From: Cranoglanis bouderius
Taxonomy: Eukaryota > Chordata > Actinopteri > Siluriformes > Cranoglanididae
NCBI GenBank assembly: GCA_023630585.1
Contig: CM042539.1
Coordinates: 24,216,255-24,280,254 of the forward strand
DNA: 64,000 nucleotides
Reading direction: 5' to 3'
The notes beneath the pieces were generated by a model, which saw only the letters and a list, made by a program, of their open reading frames with translations, searched no databases and was not told the DNA's origin. The position numbers and the translations under genes are program-made. Positions within the stretch are counted from its first letter, which is position 1; every line of letters starts with the position of its first letter. Of the stretch, positions 24,501-32,764 are shown in pieces.

Positions 24501-26413
24501 CAAGCTGGCATTCATCCAGCTGTTGGTTTCTCATATATAACTCTCTTTATCACTCAGTCATTTTATTCTGAGACAGAGGATAGACTGAGACTAGACAATA
24601 AATGCTGAGGAAAAAAACACACTTTTATATTAGAGTACATAACTACTATAAAATTTTTTACTGACTTTTAATGACCAGGATTTCCATGATTGCTGGAACA
24701 TCCCCATTGTAGATCACTTTATTTTACTAAGTTGTCTTTGAATTTATACAATTATTATAGACCAAGTAACACTTTAATGTGCTTTCACACCTATTAGTCC
24801 TTTCACCGAGTCCGAATCAGAGCAAAATTGATACTTTTGGATTGTTTGTTCTTTGATTTGGATTGTTTTCACACTGGAAATAATTTAAAGCCATTACAAA
24901 ATGGCTGAGGGACATATAGGGCTGAAAATGAACTCATGAAACTGTTTTATTCATTGGTCAGAAATACAGAAAAAAAAAGGAAATAAACCTTTGCCGTGGA
25001 AATCATAAAAATCATATGAGCATGGAGAACACAGAGCCGGCGCTCAATAATTACGTATATAAAATAACAAATTTTAAATATTTTGTGCAACACATCCAGC
25101 ATTTATTTTCTCTTTTTTTCTGTTCATTGGTCAAAATATCCAGAACACAAACATATTTCTGTAGCACTACAGTTCTGTCCTCTGGCTCAACTCGCATCTA
25201 TGAAAAAAAAAAAAGCTGTAATCCAAAATAAACACGAGTCAAATCGCTTTCTCGTATGTACTTATGAGGACTTTGATCTAACTACAATTATGGCAAGTAT
25301 AGGTCGACCGATAGTGGATTTTACCGATACCAATAACTAAGTTGAGCAGTACCTGCCAACAACCAATAGTTTTTAAAATTGATACTGAGAGAGAACATAA
25401 CACTCAAAGTAAAATATTGCTGAGCTTTATTACAAAAATAAACAGTACTGTCTGTACCATGACTTTTTAAAAATGAAATAAATATATACATATTAATATA
25501 TATTAACTATTAATAAATATTAAAGTAAATAAAAGATATACATCTAAATTGAACCAGAAAGTAACACTCCAAATAACAAATAAAAATAGAGACATCCAAA
25601 ATGAATTTAAAAAAAAAAACACTTCAAATAACACAACAAAAATTTTCAGTGTTGGTTTTTATTTCGCCTCTAGAGGCCGCTCTCGTATTGTATAATGACG
25701 GCGGACCTTCTCAGCTGCTCCCGCAACGGGTGTAACTGGGAAAAACAATCGGTGTGGATTTTTGCCGATAACCGATAATACCAGCAATCAGTTATCATGC
25801 CGATTGATCGGTAAAACCGATCAATTCGTCGACCTCTAATGGCAAGAATTGATTTAAGTGAGCTGAAGCTTGCACGTTAACTGAAGTCTGCTTCTTTCGT
25901 TTTTAGCCTCCAATTTAGTATCATGCAAACTGCACACTGCATCATAATGCATCAAAACATCTGAAACCTATCATCAAGTCAAAGTCAGCTTTGTTATCAT
26001 TATGCATTTTGCACAATGAAATGAGGTAGTGAGCCCTTCGGTGCTACATTACACACTTAATTTAAAAAGACATTTGGGTAAGTGAAGAGAAGCGTAAACA
26101 AAAGCAAAACATATAAACAAATTAATTATCATATTAATCCATTGGCTGCTTTTACCATATCTTCTAATCAGTGGATTGTTAATCGGATATCGAGATATGC
26201 ATCATGTTGTCTCTGAAGGACAGATATACACTCTTAATTATTAGAAATTCATAGAAAGTTGAGTATCCTGACACAGCCTGAAAGAAAAAGCTGCCATTCA
26301 CCTCAGCATGACACGTACCTGCCCAGATTAATGACTCCTCGTGGGATGCCAGTCGGGGTGCTGAATGCCGGCAGCAGCTTCTCACCGAGCTCCAACACCT
26401 TCTGCTTAAACAC
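6711..26413 (-). CDS. man1c1: Golgi alpha-1,2-mannosidase class 1C (GH47), partial: 8 terminal coding exons
   Basis: Joined minus-strand exons: 26413-26319, 22433-22319, 21753-21660, 20305-20190, 18647-18428, 9928-9756, 7384-7269, 6864-6711. They total 1083 nt: 360 residues plus TAA, all junctions in phase with GT/AG introns. Family knowledge: GH47 enzymes are calcium-dependent type II Golgi membrane enzymes that trim alpha-1,2-mannose from Man8-9 N-glycans before complex glycan synthesis. Visible motifs in order: LGEKLLPAF, SAGSSILAEFG, GLYPNFLSPVSGNWVQHH, GLGDSFYEYL (catalytic Asp region), EWRGGILDHKMGHLACFAGG and CHES (the two disulfide cysteines), YYILRPE (catalytic Glu) and FNTEAHP (calcium-binding Thr). 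Wording such as NFLSPVSGNWVQ and EWRGGILDHKMGHLAC favours MAN1C1 over MAN1A1/MAN1A2. Human MAN1C1 is about 630 residues, so roughly 270 N-terminal residues (tail, anchor, stem, first catalytic acid) are missing and probably lie right of the window. Paralogue choice is less certain than the family. Confidence 0.93.
6868..6914. repeat. (AATC)n microsatellite abutting a man1c1 splice acceptor
   Basis: About nine ATCA units with two G-for-A variants, ending three bases from the last-exon acceptor at 6864/6865. On the gene strand it reads (GATT)n. Confidence 0.95.
7269..7384 (-). CDS. man1c1: man1c1 exon G
   Basis: Encodes ALEKYCRTDGGYSGIRDVYA, then TVVSHDNMQQSFFLSETLK, matching the QQSFFLAETLKYLYLLF block of the family. 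Acceptor tttcgcag, donor gtgagt. Leaves in phase 2 inside the Lys codon. Confidence 0.94.
7700..7746. repeat. (GA)n microsatellite
   Basis: Uninterrupted GA run inside the intron between man1c1 exons F and G. Confidence 0.97.
8253..9397. mobile_element. TIR element with GGGCCTCATTTATCAA ends
   Basis: Starts GGGCCTCATTTATCAA and ends TTGATAAATGAGGCCC, a perfect inversion apart from one base in the stem. A second, reverse-oriented copy of its right half occurs at 59533-59760. No transposase frame, so non-autonomous. It carries another small element at 8858-9098. Confidence 0.75.
8858..9098. mobile_element. Small TIR element with ACxCTGTAAAAAAT ends
   Basis: Left end ACGCTGTAAAAAATGA; right end TGTCTTACAGTGT is its imperfect inverse. 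The interior has AAGTTGAGTTTACTCAAGGCA, a phrase common in fish repeats. It lies inside the 8253-9397 element. Confidence 0.55.
9756..9928 (-). CDS. man1c1: man1c1 exon F
   Basis: Encodes TKLGPEAFRFDGGEEATATR, LSDRYYILRPEVIESYMYMW and RLTHDPKYREWGWQAVE. LRPE holds the Glu equivalent to catalytic E599 of ER mannosidase I. Acceptor gttaacag, donor gtgaga. Its first two bases complete an Ala codon begun in exon E. Confidence 0.95.
9930..10995. other. Intron E/F of man1c1, no element recognised
   Basis: Unique AT-rich DNA with a C run (about 10471-10480) and an A run at 10846-10864. No domain-bearing open frame. Confidence 0.4.
10998..11189. mobile_element. Non-autonomous hAT-like element, 192 bp
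   Basis: Ends are CAGTGGTCACCAACC and its inverse GGTTGGTGACCACTG, the CAGNGGTC type terminus of hAT elements. The inverted arms extend past GAAGGTAGATCTC. Flanking octamers TCCTACAG (10990-10997) and TCCTAGGG (11190-11197) agree at 6 of 8 positions, as expected for an old hAT target duplication. No coding capacity. Confidence 0.75.
11660..11992 (-). pseudogene. Tc1-like transposase fragment lacking the third catalytic acid
   Basis: Open frame containing SVMIWGAMSSAGVGP, FLFQQDMALAHSAKTTSNWF (second catalytic Asp) and DITVLDWPANSPDLN. After SPDLN the frame jumps straight to FVKRKMRD: the usual PIENLWG segment holding the catalytic Glu is absent, an in-frame loss of about eight codons. DNA cut-and-paste transposases of this group need a DD34E triad, so this copy cannot be active. 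The N-terminal DNA-binding part lies across the SINE and is broken. Confidence 0.85.
12079..12270 (+). mobile_element. tRNA-derived SINE
   Basis: The head has a box A-like TAGCTCAGTGG and a box B-like GAGTTCAAATCCC, spaced as in a tRNA promoter. It is followed by GCCACTGTTGGGCCCTTGAG, CAAGGCCCTTAACCCTC and a TCTGCCAAATGCTGTAAATG tail. Related copies are at 32765-32990 and 40249-40560. It is a dispersed retroposon, not a functional tRNA. Confidence 0.88.
12785..13735. repeat. Family P palindromic repeat, copy 3, split by an LTR-like insertion
   Basis: The left part has TTGTGGAATATCTGGGAA and TTACATTACAGCAGCTATAA. The right part has CTCTCTTGAAGTTAATAAGAC, ACACTGGAGACTCC and ATCAGCACCTTCTGACCAATC, the outer arm shared with 7.97, 38.0 and 39.6 kb. 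The interruption is the element at 12966-13403. Confidence 0.72.
12966..13403 (+). mobile_element. Probable solo LTR of a retrotransposon
   Basis: A 438-bp segment flanked by the direct repeat ACCTCTGCC (12957-12965 and 13404-13412). It contains a TATA-like GTTTAAAAACCCG, a downstream GT/TC-rich stretch, and an AATAAA near the right end followed by a short region, the promoter-then-polyA order of an LTR. It has an internal repeat of CATGTGCTTTT and GTCATGTCTC. No internal coding region remains. A 9-bp duplication is longer than usual for LTR elements, so part of it may be chance. Confidence 0.55.
14229..14647. mobile_element. Non-autonomous Tc1-like MITE (family M), copy 1
   Basis: Left end CAGTATTGTGCAAAAGTTTTAG and right end inverse of CAGTACTGCGCAAATGTTTTAG, bounded by TA on the left. 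The interior has no transposase. The first ~190 bp recur at 41668-41850. Confidence 0.8.
14670..16312 (+). mobile_element. Tc1-like transposon, nearly full length
   Basis: Inverted repeats of about 240 bp (14670-14912 and 16073-16312) sharing AAAAGTGAGTACACCCCTCA, TCATGGGACAACACTG and CCATTAATGTCTAAACCGCT with few mismatches. TA dinucleotides flank both ends. The internal transposase region is complete in extent but spread over three frames. This is the best preserved transposon in the window, so probably the youngest. Confidence 0.93.
15046..16067 (+). pseudogene. Tc1-like transposase with two frameshifts
   Basis: Start chosen at ATG 15046 (MAPHGKELSEDLKKRIG), where the paired helix-turn-helix DNA-binding domain begins. 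Frame 1 runs through the HTH region (GYKKIANTLKLSCSTVAKTI, then a GRPKELS hook) to HVLWSDETK, the first catalytic Asp. Near 15615-15625 a one-base shift moves to the second frame, which holds VMVWGCMSAAG, FQNDNDPKHTSKTT (second Asp) and LNPIEHLWG (catalytic Glu, DD34E spacing). Near 15940 another shift moves to the third frame with the C-terminal GEWKRTPVATCEALVNSM and a normal stop at 16065-16067. All three acids are present, but no single frame encodes the protein. Confidence 0.93.
16320..18420. other. Rest of intron E/F of man1c1
   Basis: Mostly unique AT-rich DNA. Near 17471 a short CAGTTGAGTTCAAAAGTGTA resembles a Tc1-like terminus, but no body follows. At 17920-18110 the motif ACCATTA/TAATGGT recurs about ten times, and 17060-17100 repeats AAATGACCATT three times. 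No gene recognised. Confidence 0.4.
18428..18647 (-). CDS. man1c1: man1c1 exon E (largest visible exon)
   Basis: 220 nt encoding AIETNLVQKSSGGLTYVAEW, then RGGILDHKMGHLACFAGGM and, after a variable stretch, EITNTCHESYSRS. The Cys of HLACF and the Cys of CHES are the family's conserved disulfide pair. The His of KMGH sits in the active-site cleft in known structures. Acceptor ggaccag, donor gtgagta. Leaves in phase 1. Confidence 0.95.
18869..19335 (-). mobile_element. Tc1-like transposase C-terminal fragment
   Basis: The minus strand reads FAKDGMEELKCPAQSPDLN then HLWDELEH and, after lesions, the ENLPR-like tail. The normal NPxEHLWD reads NSTQHLWD here, so the catalytic Glu position is changed to Gln. 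The outer sequence CCTGACCATCACACCCATATG matches the copy at 63228-63655. No 5' half. Confidence 0.82.
19345..20185. other. Intron D/E of man1c1, no element recognised
   Basis: Unique DNA. The open frames on both strands near 19750-20125 are unsupported: one is hydrophobic but lacks any recognisable family. Confidence 0.4.
20190..20305 (-). CDS. man1c1: man1c1 exon D
   Basis: Encodes HHVSLGGLGDSFYEYLIKSY then LMSDKTDDEAKHMYYSALE. GLGDSFYEY carries the conserved Asp equivalent to D463 of human ER mannosidase I. Acceptor tctctcag, donor gtatgg. Leaves in phase 0. Confidence 0.95.
20741..20975. repeat. 35-bp GC-rich minisatellite, about 7 units
   Basis: GAGGCCACGCCTCTCTCACT recurs at 20776, 20811, 20846, 20882, 20917 and 20951, a period of 34-36 bp. 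The first two or three units are nearly identical and later units diverge in the spacer. Located in the intron between man1c1 exons C and D. Confidence 0.93.
21537..21591. repeat. (CTAT)n microsatellite
   Basis: About twelve tetranucleotide units with one ATCC variant near the right end, 70 bp downstream of man1c1 exon C. Confidence 0.96.
21660..21753 (-). CDS. man1c1: man1c1 exon C
   Basis: Encodes VMNIRKLLDRIEKPQGLYPN then FLSPVSGNWVQ, nearly identical in wording to vertebrate MAN1C1. Acceptor tttttttcag, donor gtgagt. It ends on the first base of a split His codon. Confidence 0.93.
21929..22230 (-). mobile_element. Tc1-like element fragment (antisense of transposase 3' end)
   Basis: Plus-strand phrases GGGGACAAATTAAAGGAAAA, GGCGTTGAGCCACCAC, CAATTGGGTTGAGATCTGGT and GCCCTGTGGATGGGGGC are the inverse of a Tc1-like transposase C-terminus (LNPIEH region) plus terminal repeat. 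Internal deletions relative to a full copy. It ends about 90 bp from man1c1 exon B. Confidence 0.75.
22319..22433 (-). CDS. man1c1: man1c1 exon B
   Basis: Encodes the NWGWASAGSSILAEFG segment followed by TLHLEFVHLTELSGNPVFTEK, matching the GNWGWATAGSSSILAEFG block of the family. It completes a split Ser codon from exon A and leaves in phase 0. The acceptor is a modest gcaccag and the donor is gttttg, which departs from the gtragt consensus. Homology and phase make the exon secure despite the weak sites. Confidence 0.87.
22440..25285. other. Left part of intron A/B of man1c1
   Basis: Unique AT-rich DNA with T runs (23730-23743). Stretches around 23150-23400 and 24350-24480 are less AT-rich and contain short frames, none with a domain. 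I see no exon or clear repeat. Confidence 0.4.
25298..25838. mobile_element. Non-autonomous hAT-like element, 541 bp, with intact 8-bp target duplication
   Basis: Begins TATAGGTCGACCGATAG and ends with the inverse of TAGAGGTCGACGAATTG. CCGATA/GATCGGT blocks lie inside both ends. Flanked by the identical octamer ATGGCAAG at 25290-25297 and 25839-25846. Eight-base duplications and TAGAGGT-type ends point to the hAT superfamily. No transposase frame. Confidence 0.9.
26319..26413 (-). CDS. man1c1: man1c1 exon A (first coding exon seen)
   Basis: Encodes VFKQKVLELGEKLLPAFSTP, continuing TGIPRGVINLG, the GEKLLPAF..TPTGIP signature of GH47 Golgi mannosidases. Acceptor ctctcag before GTG, donor gtacgt after GGCAG. 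Enters in phase 0 and leaves in phase 2. No upstream exon was recognised to its right. Confidence 0.9.
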
Positions 26414-26550
26414 CTGAGAGACACAAGAGACAGAGACATGCTGTTATATGAACTCACCCTTAACCTCCATGTTTTGCGCACTACTTAGCAGTGGATGTTT
26501 CATTGCCCCAGGTCATTTTTTTTTTTTTAATTCATAACAGTACAACTACT

Positions 26551-27042
26551 TTAAAGGTGCGGTATGTAAGGTTTAAAAGCGACCCCTAAGAATAATATAA
26601 TTCCATTAATTATATGAAATACTGGCGTGCAATGGATCTGACCAGCTTCTTGATTTTACGCTTCTGTTTACACTTTTCTGACCCAGAATTAAGCTCCGCC
26701 CCAGCCAGGCGAGCTCAGCTTTGCCCCTTTTCCTTAAAAGGCAACTCACAAGGCATACATAGTGACCTTTAATAATCATATAATTTCATGGATACCTTTG
26801 ATAAACTGTAATTCTGTATAGCTGATCAATGGATCTAGGCAGTTTCTTGGTTTTAGGTTTTACTTTTTTATGGCGCAGAAATAAACTCTGCCTCAGCCAC
26901 TTTTCCTTAAAACTCAATTCACGAGGCATACATGGGGGTGGAATTGTTTGGTGGAACAGGAAAGCACGTCAGGTTTTCATTCCAACTGAAATTTGCCTCA
27001 CAGGCAGGAGAGGGCTGTAAAGCTTACAAACCACCGCTTTAA
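26551..27042. mobile_element. TIR element with TTAA at both ends and an internal tandem duplication
   Basis: The left end TTAAAGGTGCGGTATGTAAGG is mirrored by the right end AGCTTACAAACCACCGCTTTAA. The interior holds two diverged copies of a ~180-200 bp module: CAATGGATCTGACCAGCTTC (26631) versus CAATGGATCTAGGCAGTTTC (26828), and CTCACAAGGCATACAT versus TTCACGAGGCATACAT. Superfamily undetermined; TTAA would suit a piggyBac-type target. Confidence 0.65.
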
Positions 27043-27044
27043 AA

Positions 27045-28240
27045 TACCGTTTATCTTGTCCTTTTAGCATTTTTAACTAGATCTCTAAAGTCCTTTGATT
27101 CAGAACTGTAAATAAGAGACAGAGGCAATGTGAGCATTGAAAACCCTATTATTAAAAGAAAAAGAAAGCATAAGGGTTAATTCCTTTCTGCTCATAAAAT
27201 TGCACACCATTAGCAGTGCGGACAGAGCTGCACTTCCAGGCCTGTACACTTAATGACTGCCTGTTACTCTATGCAAATAAAGCTAATTACTTGGGTCATA
27301 AACCCTGAGCTGGTATCGCGACATTAATGCTCGGATGAGATTAAGAGCTGTGGCGATGATGTCACACGCAGCTGTCTGATTAAACCCTCACTAACATCCA
27401 CAGTCTAATCAGATAACAGATCACAAAAAACAGTGAGGCCTCAAATTAGAGTCCTAATAGCATGATAAACCATACCAACTCGGAGTCATGGTTTTACGTC
27501 TATACGCTCCGTATTTAAATAAAGAGTCGAGTAAATGATATTTCATATTTAAAATGGTGTTTATCCGTGAAAATGGCTACCAGAATGAGGCAGAGAGAGA
27601 AAAATGAGGTAATGAGTCTGCTACGCCATGAAATAAATCATGAAATAAATACTACTGCTATTTGTGGCCAAAGAAAACTAAGCTTCAGGCTCACTTATGA
27701 CCGTTTCCCAGTGATCACATGATTACGTTTGGTAGAAAACCTTGGAGAGCGTGTTAGATGTTGCCTGTGGTATTGTAAAAGCAGAAGTTTGAGAGTGCTT
27801 CAGTTTACTGCTGAATTTACTAGCCTGGAATAAAAAAAAGTGTCTATAATATCCATCAAACAAACCCACAGGAACTTACTAACACACAAACAGGTGTTGT
27901 CTAGCATCTCTGTGCTCATTAAGCCACTGAACCATGATGAAGTCCTCTTCAAAGTCAGATTACTCATAAAGCTCTGCCGATTATCCATAAAGATTAGCAA
28001 GCTTCATTTCTGCCTATTCAGAGGCTAGTTTCAGTTACACTCAGTCGACTACCCCCACGCACGTTTTATAGCCAAAACACAATGAACCAGTCAAAACAAA
28101 AGGTTGAACTGCACATGCTCTCCTTCACAGACCACTTCCCACAAATACAGCAGTCTCAGCAGGGATATACGGTACAGAGGAGGTCCTGCTTTAAAGAATA
28201 TTACAACGAATAAAAATCAGTAGAGCCATTTATCATACTG
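27045..28240. other. No gene recognised; candidate conserved non-coding stretch
   Basis: Around 27200-27420 lies unique sequence with ATGCAAAT (octamer-like) next to TAATTA, which could be an enhancer. This is only an impression. Short frames near 27800-28030 overlap on both strands without a domain. Confidence 0.3.
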
Positions 28241-28249
28241 GCATTAGAG

Positions 28250-28680
28250 TTCAAATATGGTTGCTGACTTTATCCAGAATACCATGGTTTTTGGTGCCAG
28301 ATGGCCTGGGTGGAGCATTTGATCTCTTGCACGAGAGTCCCTAGAGTTTACACAGAACTACTCGAAAAACAAAAAACATCCTTGTTGATGAGAGAGGTCA
28401 AAGGAGAATGGCCAGGCTGGTTTGAACTGACAGGAAGGCTACACTTACTCAAATAACCACTCTTTACAAGCATGGTGAGCAGAAAAGCATCTCAGAGTGC
28501 TTTTCATGCTTTTCAACCATGAGGCAGATCGACTACAACAGCAGAAGTCCACCTCAGGTTCCACTCCAGTCAGAAAAGAACAGGAATCTGAAGTAAGATT
28601 GAGAACAGGTTTACCGAAACTGGACAGTTGAGGATTGGAAAAAGACCAGGTGACATTTATTAGGTGAGTTTGCCTGATTA
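28250..28680. repeat. Interspersed repeat of undetermined family
   Basis: GAGAATGGCCAGGCTGGTTT, GAGCAGAAAAGCATCTCAGA and GAGGATTGGAAAAAGACCAG are phrases I recall from a very common fish repeat. The copy is degraded and uncoding. A probable end-fragment of the same family lies near 51100. Confidence 0.5.
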
Positions 28681-28689
28681 GCTTGAAAG

Positions 28690-29143
28690 CCCGAGGTGCT
28701 TACAATATTTTAACCCCCAGATGATAATTTGGACCAAGAGACCAAGAGTAATTGTCAACATGATACTACTGCCACCATGCTTCCTTGTGGGAATGGTTTT
28801 GTCAAGGTAATCAGTGGTGTCGCTTTGCCTGTAGAAGTGTAGTGCATTGTCCCAAGGTCAAAAAAAATTTAAGTTTGGTTTCATCAGATCAAGGAACATT
28901 TTTTCAAACGGGATTTCATATGGCTTACTTTTCACATTTTTCTATTTGTAAATAATTTTGGAAACGACACATCCATCCCACCAACAATTTAATATTAGAG
29001 GGTATTTTGTGTAGATTCAGGATATATAATAGCAATTAATTGCAGTTCCATTCAATTCAATTTCAGTTCCAGTTTGTAACAATACAAAATGTGGAAAAGT
29101 TCAAGGGGGAGAGGGGGAATACTTATGAAAGGCACTGTATTAC
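28690..29143 (-). mobile_element. Tc1-like element remnant, 3' side
   Basis: The plus-strand TTTGGTTTCATCAGATCAAG is the inverse of the WSDET-type catalytic block, and CACCATGCTTCCTTGTGGGAATGG is also typical. The right edge AAAGTTCAAGGGGGAGAGGG...GGCACTGTA resembles a Tc1-like terminal repeat. Heavily decayed. Confidence 0.65.
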
Positions 29144-29269
29144 CATGAATGCTTAATGTGTTTACAGTAATATACCCAGGTATTATAATTATATAACAGT
29201 TGCACTTGTGTCTTATGGATATATAAGATGCTAAAAAGGCAAACAACAAAATGAAGATGCTAATATGTT

Positions 29270-30620
29270 TGACAAACGGAATTCAGCAGTGCTAGCATCT
29301 TGTCATTAACACTTTTAAACCAACATACGTTCCCTTGATGTGTTTTAGCAGCTAGAAATAATGCCAAACAGAAAGAAAAAGGGCAACATGTAATTATCAT
29401 TTTGAACTGCTTTGACAAATTTAGTATAAAGACGAATACAGTCCACAACAGAGGTCTTTTTGTGATGCTAGCATGTCTTTCATGTTCTAATGTTGTGTAT
29501 GTCTTTCTGGATGTAAGATCTAAGATGTTTCCAGTGAAGTAAGTAGTGCCAGTTAGCATCTTGGCATCAACATATGTTGCCTGTCTTTACCTAGAATTAA
29601 GAGTGGCAGCTTGTGTTGGTAATTATTTTGATCTAATTAGCAGGAAAGCTTGCTATGATGTAGCATCCAGAAAATTAAAAAGAAAAAAATATTATCAGAT
29701 GCGGACAGCTGACACATCTCTGTCACAGTGGAGAAGAATACAGAATGTTTGAGCGTTCCTTGACTTCCTGAAAAGTCACATGTGTCTGTCTTTACCCACA
29801 ATCCTGCGCTTGAGTGACAGCTTTGATGTAAACAGAATCAAAAAGAAGATATCTTTTTTATGATGCTAGCAATATACTGTATGTACAGTATCATGTCCTA
29901 ATCGTTGTGTATCTGTCAATCTTTTAAGATGCAAACCGTGAAGTCAGTAGAACCTGTTAGCATCTTAGCATGATAGCTGAGAGTGATTCAGCATAGAGTC
30001 AACTTATTCCTGGTTTTATAGCCAGAATCCTGTGCTTGAGTGGCAGCCTTGACCTGATTTTGGTTCTGAGAACGAAAAAAAAAGAAAAGCTGTGCCTTGA
30101 TATCATGCGAGTGGTTTGCCTCTTTCATGTTTTAACACCTATTAGCATATTTGTTTTTAAGATACTAATGTGACTAATAATGAATTCTGCTGCATTTACC
30201 CAGACTTCTGCGCATCAAGGCCAGCTTGGTTATTGGTTACATTTTTAACCTTATTAGTAGGAAAGCTTATATGTTCTGAGGTGGTTTTTTTAGCCTTCAG
30301 AAATGAAGAATGATAATTTATGGGAAAAAATATGAAAACATGTCTTCTTCTGATGCTGGAAATTTGTGTCAGAAGGTTTTCGCCAGAATCCTGTGCACTG
30401 CTTTGACCTAAATAGCATGTGAGCTTGATGTGTTTATATACAGTACGTATATATATATATATTTTTGCGTCTAGCTTATTTTTTAATAACTACCAAAGTA
30501 TGCTTTTGGCTTCTTTTTTTCTACCCCAAATCCTTTGCATGAATATAAAATTTGACCTAATTATCATCAGTTTGGCCTAATTAGTATGAAAGCTAGATGT
30601 TCTTTTTTTTATGACTCAGA
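29270..30620. repeat. Degenerate long-period repeat block
   Basis: The phrases TTAGCATCTTGGCATCAACA, CAGAATCCTGTGCTTGAGTG, CTAATTAGCAGGAAAGCTTG and TTTCATGTTCTAATGTTGTG return three to five times at irregular spacing of about 180-400 bp. Too diverged to set a unit length by eye. No coding potential. Confidence 0.55.
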
Positions 30621-30649
30621 AAGTAGAAGGTAGGCATGATGATTTATAT

Positions 30650-31490
30650 GAAATGAAGCAAGACTGATAAATTTCTCCACTTAGATGTTTCATCGTGGTG
30701 CAGCACTCTAAACAGTGAGCGTGTCATAAGTGCACATGCTACAATGGGAGGACCCATCACACATTCAGCCATGTTGAGAGCACTCGCAGTGGATCGATCT
30801 GCCATGACAGAGTCTAGCTCTCACAATTCACTTTCAATTTGGATTCTTCGGATGACGCACAACCCTGGAAAAAACCCCCAGCAGATTTTCGTTTTCCGCA
30901 CTCCACGCTGAGGCTCACAAAAAAGTAATGAAGCTTAAATGAACACCTACAGTGTAGACAGCTTGAATTACATATTGAATGTGAATATCTTCTTTCCAAA
31001 GTCTTTGGAATACTGAACAACAGAGAGGTCTATTTATAATACAGCAATAGAGACATCCAGTCAGGGTGATTGGAGGAAACTAAAATTATACTTACAATGA
31101 AAATAAACTGGCAATAAATAATAATAATAAATAGGATACAGTTAGTGTTTGAATTTCCTCTTAAACAAACCAAAAGGTCTGTTTTGATTACCAGTCTTCT
31201 GGATTTTTCTAGATTAGTAAACAAATGTTAATGTACAGTGAGGGTTTTTGATTTAAGCTGCAGATCATGACAACAATCACGACAACAGCAGAAAGTTTTA
31301 AAGAGAAACAGAGCTCGTCAGTCTGTCGAGCTCTGCATGAAGTCGCTAAACATGGATGTACTGAGATGTTTTGGTTCTTACGTGCCATCTAGTGGACACC
31401 GCTTTTAAATCTCCAGAGTTACATAGCATAGCAGCTGCATGCATGCATGAGGAAAGTGAAGTACATTTGCATCTTAAAACACTTCAGGAT
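30650..31490. other. No gene recognised
   Basis: AT-rich DNA; short frames overlap on both strands and lack domains. Confidence 0.35.
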
Positions 31491-31494
31491 GTGC

Positions 31495-31585
31495 AGTTAT
31501 AGGAAAATAATCAACTGATAGTCACAGTAACTCGGGCCATATAACACCACCCCAGTGTTGATTATTTTCATATAACTTGTTTAAT
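31495..31585. repeat. Family P core hairpin, copy 4 (core only)
   Basis: TTATAGGAAAATAATCAACT ... AGTGTTGATTATTTTCATATAA forms a stem of about 20 bp around an imperfect central palindrome. The arms seen in other copies are missing. Confidence 0.75.
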
Positions 31586-32345
31586 ATAATCATTCAAGTT
31601 TTGAATCATACAAAGTTTTCAGCATCACGTTACCTTAAGGTCAGTGACTCTCTACTTTAAGTTTTTGACATGGATGACACGTTTTTTGATGCCACAGGAA
31701 AGTCTTGACACGTTCTCCAAAGGGCCTGACATTAATCATTTCTATCGAAATTCCATCTTTCTCTTCCTGACATGTCCCCCAGTTGAAAGGAACTCTCCTG
31801 GTTCTTATCTGGATCTCGGTGCTTTAACACGAGGTGGCAGCTGGTCTTACATGGCCTGAAAAGAGGCTCCAGTGAGCTGTCAGCTTCAACAATTCAATGT
31901 GGTGTTTTTGTACAGCTAGGGAGGAAGGATCTTGTCATGGTGAACCTTACTTCAACTATGTCAGATCATGAGTGCTGATTCAACTTAGTGTGCCACAGCT
32001 GGGAGTCTGAACAGTGTAACCTTTATTGGCAAAGATTTGGTTTAAGGTTGAGGATAAATGAACAGCTCACACATCTATGTGAGTGGTGGTGTTACTGTAT
32101 GTACAACAACCAGTGAATGAGAAAGAAGAGATTTGGGAAGTCTTTTATGTTGAATTTGTTCTTCAAAATGTTGATACCTGGTAACAATTTTACTTGTTAA
32201 AACAGACCTGCCAAATGTTTTTTTTGCTTAGGAGCACCGTATTATAAGAGTGGACTTCTCTGGTACAAGTTAACACTCAGTTTTATGCCAAATACACCCA
32301 ATAAAAACAGCAGATAAACCAATCAACATATAATTATAGAAGGAT

Positions 32346-32640
32346 TGACCCGGCAGCATGGTGGCATCGCCAGGGTTGAGGGTTTGATTCCCGCCTCCAC
32401 CTTGTGTGCGTGGCGTTTGCATGTTCTCCCTGTGTTTTGGGGGTTTCCTCCCTCAGGCCTGGCATTTCCAATTTGTCTGTAGTGTGTGAAAGGATGTGTG
32501 ATTGTGCCCTGCGATGGGCTGCCCCCAACCCCCACCCCCCTTTCCGGGGTGTCCCCTGCTTTGTGCCCTGAGTTCCCTAGGATAGGCTCCAGGCTCCCAT
32601 GCGTAGGATCGCGGGGAGCAGTACAGAAAATGAAAACCCT
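32346..32640 (+). mobile_element. SINE-like repeat (family R), copy 1
   Basis: tRNA-like head with a B-box-like GGTTTGATTCCC, then TGCATGTTCTCCCTGTG, TGTGCCCTGCGATGGG and GGATAGGCTCCAGGCTCCC. Six further full or partial copies lie near 45.4, 46.98/48.5, 50.9, 52.3, 53.0 and 63.9 kb. The minus-strand open frame here is a by-product. Confidence 0.8.
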
Positions 32641-32764
32641 GCCCCATTTCACATTAGTAATTATTAGAGTGTTTCCGGCTTGAAAAATGCAGTGGCGCCC
32701 TCCCTTTCTTTCAAGGTATATGGGGAATGTCATATGGAAATGTGAAATTAAATCTACAAATGTA

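Noticed and set aside
32323..32733. 136-residue minus-strand frame
   Set aside because: It lies across a family R SINE-like repeat; the same peptide wording recurs at other copies (45.4 and 53.1 kb).
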